A stretch of 51,413 nucleotides of DNA, taken from Nitrospiria bacterium. GTDB lineage: Bacteria > Nitrospirota > Nitrospiria > JACQBZ01. The stretch lies in assembly GCA_035517655.1 (NCBI GenBank), contig DATIYJ010000022.1:1-51413 (forward strand). The letters are read 5' to 3'. The position numbers and the translations under genes are program-made. Shown in pieces: positions 49,860-51,413 of the stretch. Every line of letters begins with the position of its first letter. Position 1 is the stretch's first letter. The notes beneath the pieces are model-generated. The model did not search any database and was not told the DNA's origin. It saw only the letters and a program-made list of their open reading frames with translations.

Positions 49860-50678
49860 TCATGCCTTGCCCAACTCGATCGACCGCTTCGTCGCGGCCT
49901 CGACCGCCTCGATCAGCGTCGCCCGCAGGCCGCCGCGCTCGAGCTGCGCGATCCCGGCGATCGTTGTTCCGCCGGGCGAGGCGACCTGGTCCTTCAGCTC
50001 CCCGGGATGCCGCTTCATCTGGAGCACCATCTCGGCCGCGCCGGCCACCGTCTGGACCGCCAGCAGCATCGCCACGGCACGGGGCAGTCCCATCTTCACG
50101 CCGCCGTCGGCCATCGCCTCGATCATCATGAAGACAAAGGCCGGGCCGCTGCCCGACAGGCCCGTTACGGCGTCGAGATGCTTCTCCGGCAACTCCACGG
50201 CGATCCCCACCGCTTCCAACATCGACCGCACGTCATCGACGTCCTGCTTCGTCGCCCGCTTTCCGGAACTGAAGGCCGCCGCTCCCCGGCCGATGAGGGC
50301 CGGCGTGTTCGGCATCACCCGGATGATTCGTGCCTCCGAGCCGGCCACCTCCTCGATCTGCCGGATCGGAACTCCCGCCGCGATCGAGACGATCAGGTGA
50401 TCCCTCGTCAGGACCCCCTTGATGTACTGGAGGATCGGCCGTATGAGGTCCGGCTTCAAGGCCAATAAAATAATTTCGGCCGACTTCGCCACCTGGGCGT
50501 TGTCGGCCGTCACTTTCACCCCGGTCTCCTTCTTGAGGAGTTCCAGCGCGGCTCGATCCGGATCGCCGGCCATGATCTTATCCGGCGAAAGCAACTTCGC
50601 CTTGATCAGTCCCCGGACCAGGGCCGAGCCCATCCGGCCCGCCCCGATCACCCCCAGTCTTCGACTCAACTTCGCCAT
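49860..50678 (-). CDS. proC: Pyrroline-5-carboxylate reductase
   Basis: 272-aa NAD(P)H enzyme that makes proline from pyrroline-5-carboxylate. The Rossmann loop LGVIGAGRMGSALVRGL is at the N-terminus, RVMPNTPALIG in the middle, and the family signature GLSGSGPAFVFMMIEAMADGGVKMGL followed by QVASPGGTTIAGI near the C-terminus. GAGGG lies about 7 nt before the ATG and a good promoter upstream. Together with the following dehydrogenase and ornithine cyclodeaminase it forms a proline-centred cluster. Confidence 0.97.
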   Translation of the reverse strand: MAKLSRRLGVIGAGRMGSALVRGLIKAKLLSPDKIMAGDPDRAALELLKKETGVKVTADNAQVAKSAEIILLALKPDLIRPILQYIKGVLTRDHLIVSIAAGVPIRQIEEVAGSEARIIRVMPNTPALIGRGAAAFSSGKRATKQDVDDVRSMLEAVGIAVELPEKHLDAVTGLSGSGPAFVFMMIEAMADGGVKMGLPRAVAMLLAVQTVAGAAEMVLQMKRHPGELKDQVASPGGTTIAGIAQLERGGLRATLIEAVEAATKRSIELGKA

Positions 50679-50727
50679 CGCAATCCCTCATGCGCGGAGT
50701 GTGACGCCGTCCCATCCTTTTGTTTTA

Positions 50728-50756
50728 AGAATACTCCCAATCCCCCCCTTTTTCAA
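50728..50756 (-). promoter_or_regulatory. Sigma-70 promoter of proC
   Basis: Minus strand TTGAAA (50751-50756), 17-nt G-rich spacer, TATTCT (50728-50733). Leader about 43 nt. It may serve the whole proC to macro-domain run. Confidence 0.58.
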
Positions 50757-50773
50757 CATGTCCCGCCGGAATT

Positions 50774-51163
50774 CTATTTCCCGCCGCGCGCGGCGTCCAA
50801 GCTCCAGAGGCCGCCGCCCTGCGTGGAGATGAAAAGAAACACGAAGCAGAACAGGACCGCGAGGTCCCCGCCGTTTTGGATCGGCAGGAGCGCCTTCGTC
50901 CCGTGCCCGATCCAGTACGCAAAGGCCATCAGGCCGCTGCAAAGAAAGGCCGCCCATCGCGTGAAGAGGCCGGCCATCACGAGCGTTCCCCCCACGAACT
51001 CGATCGGACCCGCGATGTAGATGATGAACGCGGGCACGCCGGGCGGCAACGGAGTCGGAATGCCGAACAGCTTCTGCGCGCCGTGCCACAGAAAGAGAAA
51101 CCCGACCGCGATCCGCATCAATGCATAAGCCTGCCGGTTCAAAAACCCCATGAATCCCGCCAT
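50774..51163 (-). CDS. DoxX-family membrane protein
   Basis: 129 aa with four transmembrane helices (about 12-32, 45-68, 70-90, 95-115). RIAVGFLFLWHGAQKLFG at the N-terminus is the DoxX signature, followed by AGPIEFVGGTLVMAGLFTRWAA. Members sit in the inner membrane and have been linked to thiol/redox control or quinone chemistry; role here unknown. AAGGAGG lies 7 nt before the ATG. A TATAAT box (51210-51215) is upstream without a good -35. It stands between proC and a partial gene, on the same strand. Confidence 0.9.
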   Translation of the reverse strand: MAGFMGFLNRQAYALMRIAVGFLFLWHGAQKLFGIPTPLPPGVPAFIIYIAGPIEFVGGTLVMAGLFTRWAAFLCSGLMAFAYWIGHGTKALLPIQNGGDLAVLFCFVFLFISTQGGGLWSLDAARGGK

Positions 51164-51356
51164 CGCCCCACCTCCTTGTGTGATTGTGCCGCCGCACTAT
51201 CGTTCTATGATTATATATTATTCTCTTTCGTCGCGCAGCAAGTTGCGCGTCGGATAGTCCGCGTTCATCGCTCCTGCGACCAAAGAAATTAACGGGCTGA
51301 TGCTGATAAGGGATTATAGACTAATTGAAGGAAAGAATAAATACGGACGGGGAAAA

Positions 51357-51413
51357 TCAATCCTCAAGAGCTTTAATCAGTTCATACTTCTTGATCGCGC
51401 CGATGATGTGCGC
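51357..51413 (-). CDS. C-terminal end of an unidentified gene (partial)
   Basis: The last 18 codons of a gene that runs in from the right edge, ending KKYELIKALED before a TGA. The frame is open to the window end and its amphipathic helix looks protein-like, but 18 residues are too few to name it. A 193-bp AT-rich gap with a small hairpin (CGCGCA...TGCGCG) separates it from doxX. Confidence 0.45.
   Translation of the reverse strand, partial: AHIIGAIKKYELIKALED

Overview
The window is GC-rich bacterial chromosome from a Gram-negative organism. The evidence is a pilus secretin, a lipoprotein signal, 6S RNA and SecA with a C-terminal zinc motif. The style (complete type IV pilus locus, several c-di-GMP proteins, a cyanobacterial-type arginine-to-proline module, no transposase or phage gene) would fit Nitrospirota or a neighbouring phylum. 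No 16S or marker phylogeny was available, so that placement is inference. Most genes lie on the minus strand. No tRNA, rRNA, CRISPR array or complete insertion sequence was seen.

Layout. 1-10.9 kb is a mixed region: a Cu-type P1B ATPase, a divergent TruB, a short minus-strand run (kinase-like protein, MidA-type methyltransferase, PilZ protein), two exported TRL-like proteins, rmuC, and a nitrilase-family gene translationally coupled to a GAF-GGDEF diguanylate cyclase. 10.9-15.1 kb holds secA, a cold-shock gene with its terminator, and a membrane-anchored M23 peptidase. 15.2-34.3 kb is the type IV pilus locus, read in transcription order from the right: pilB, pilC, a histidine kinase, a sigma-54 activator, a sigma-54-type promoter, an atypical prepilin, the major pilin, a TMTC/GT105-like membrane glycosyltransferase with TPRs, four minor pseudopilins, a large exported Thr/Ser-rich protein, a small membrane protein, then a MerR-type regulator with pilM, N, O, P, Q, cutA and an endonuclease III-like glycosylase. 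pilT and pilD are not in the window.

34.3-42.3 kb is a tightly packed housekeeping run: ymdB, xseA, xseB, ispA, dxs, tlyA and two sugar-nucleotide epimerases, several joined by 1-4 bp overlaps. RNase Y (rny) sits upstream of it, preceded by a gene for 6S RNA. Divergent from 6S RNA is a PilZ-LuxR fusion, a likely one-protein c-di-GMP-responsive transcription factor. 45.5-50.7 kb is an arginine/proline module: proC, aldehyde dehydrogenase, ornithine cyclodeaminase (TIGR00300) and arginine dihydrolase, the last two being a split form of the cyanobacterial AgrE/ArgZ fusion, followed by a macro-domain protein. A 169-bp inverted-repeat element lies between proC and the dehydrogenase. A DoxX protein and the C-terminus of an unknown gene close the window.

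Two themes connect the genes. First, c-di-GMP: one GGDEF enzyme with an intact I-site, two PilZ proteins, and a PilB with an N-terminal MshEN-like region suggest that second-messenger control reaches pilus assembly and transcription. Second, the pilus locus carries its own regulation (kinase, sigma-54 activator, -24/-12 promoter) and possibly its own glycosyltransferase. The most interesting items are the TMTC-like protein in the pilus locus, the PilZ-LuxR regulator divergent from 6S RNA/rny, the split arginine dihydrolase/ornithine cyclodeaminase pair with its inverted-repeat leader, and the nitrilase-fold protein with its catalytic Glu replaced by Gln.
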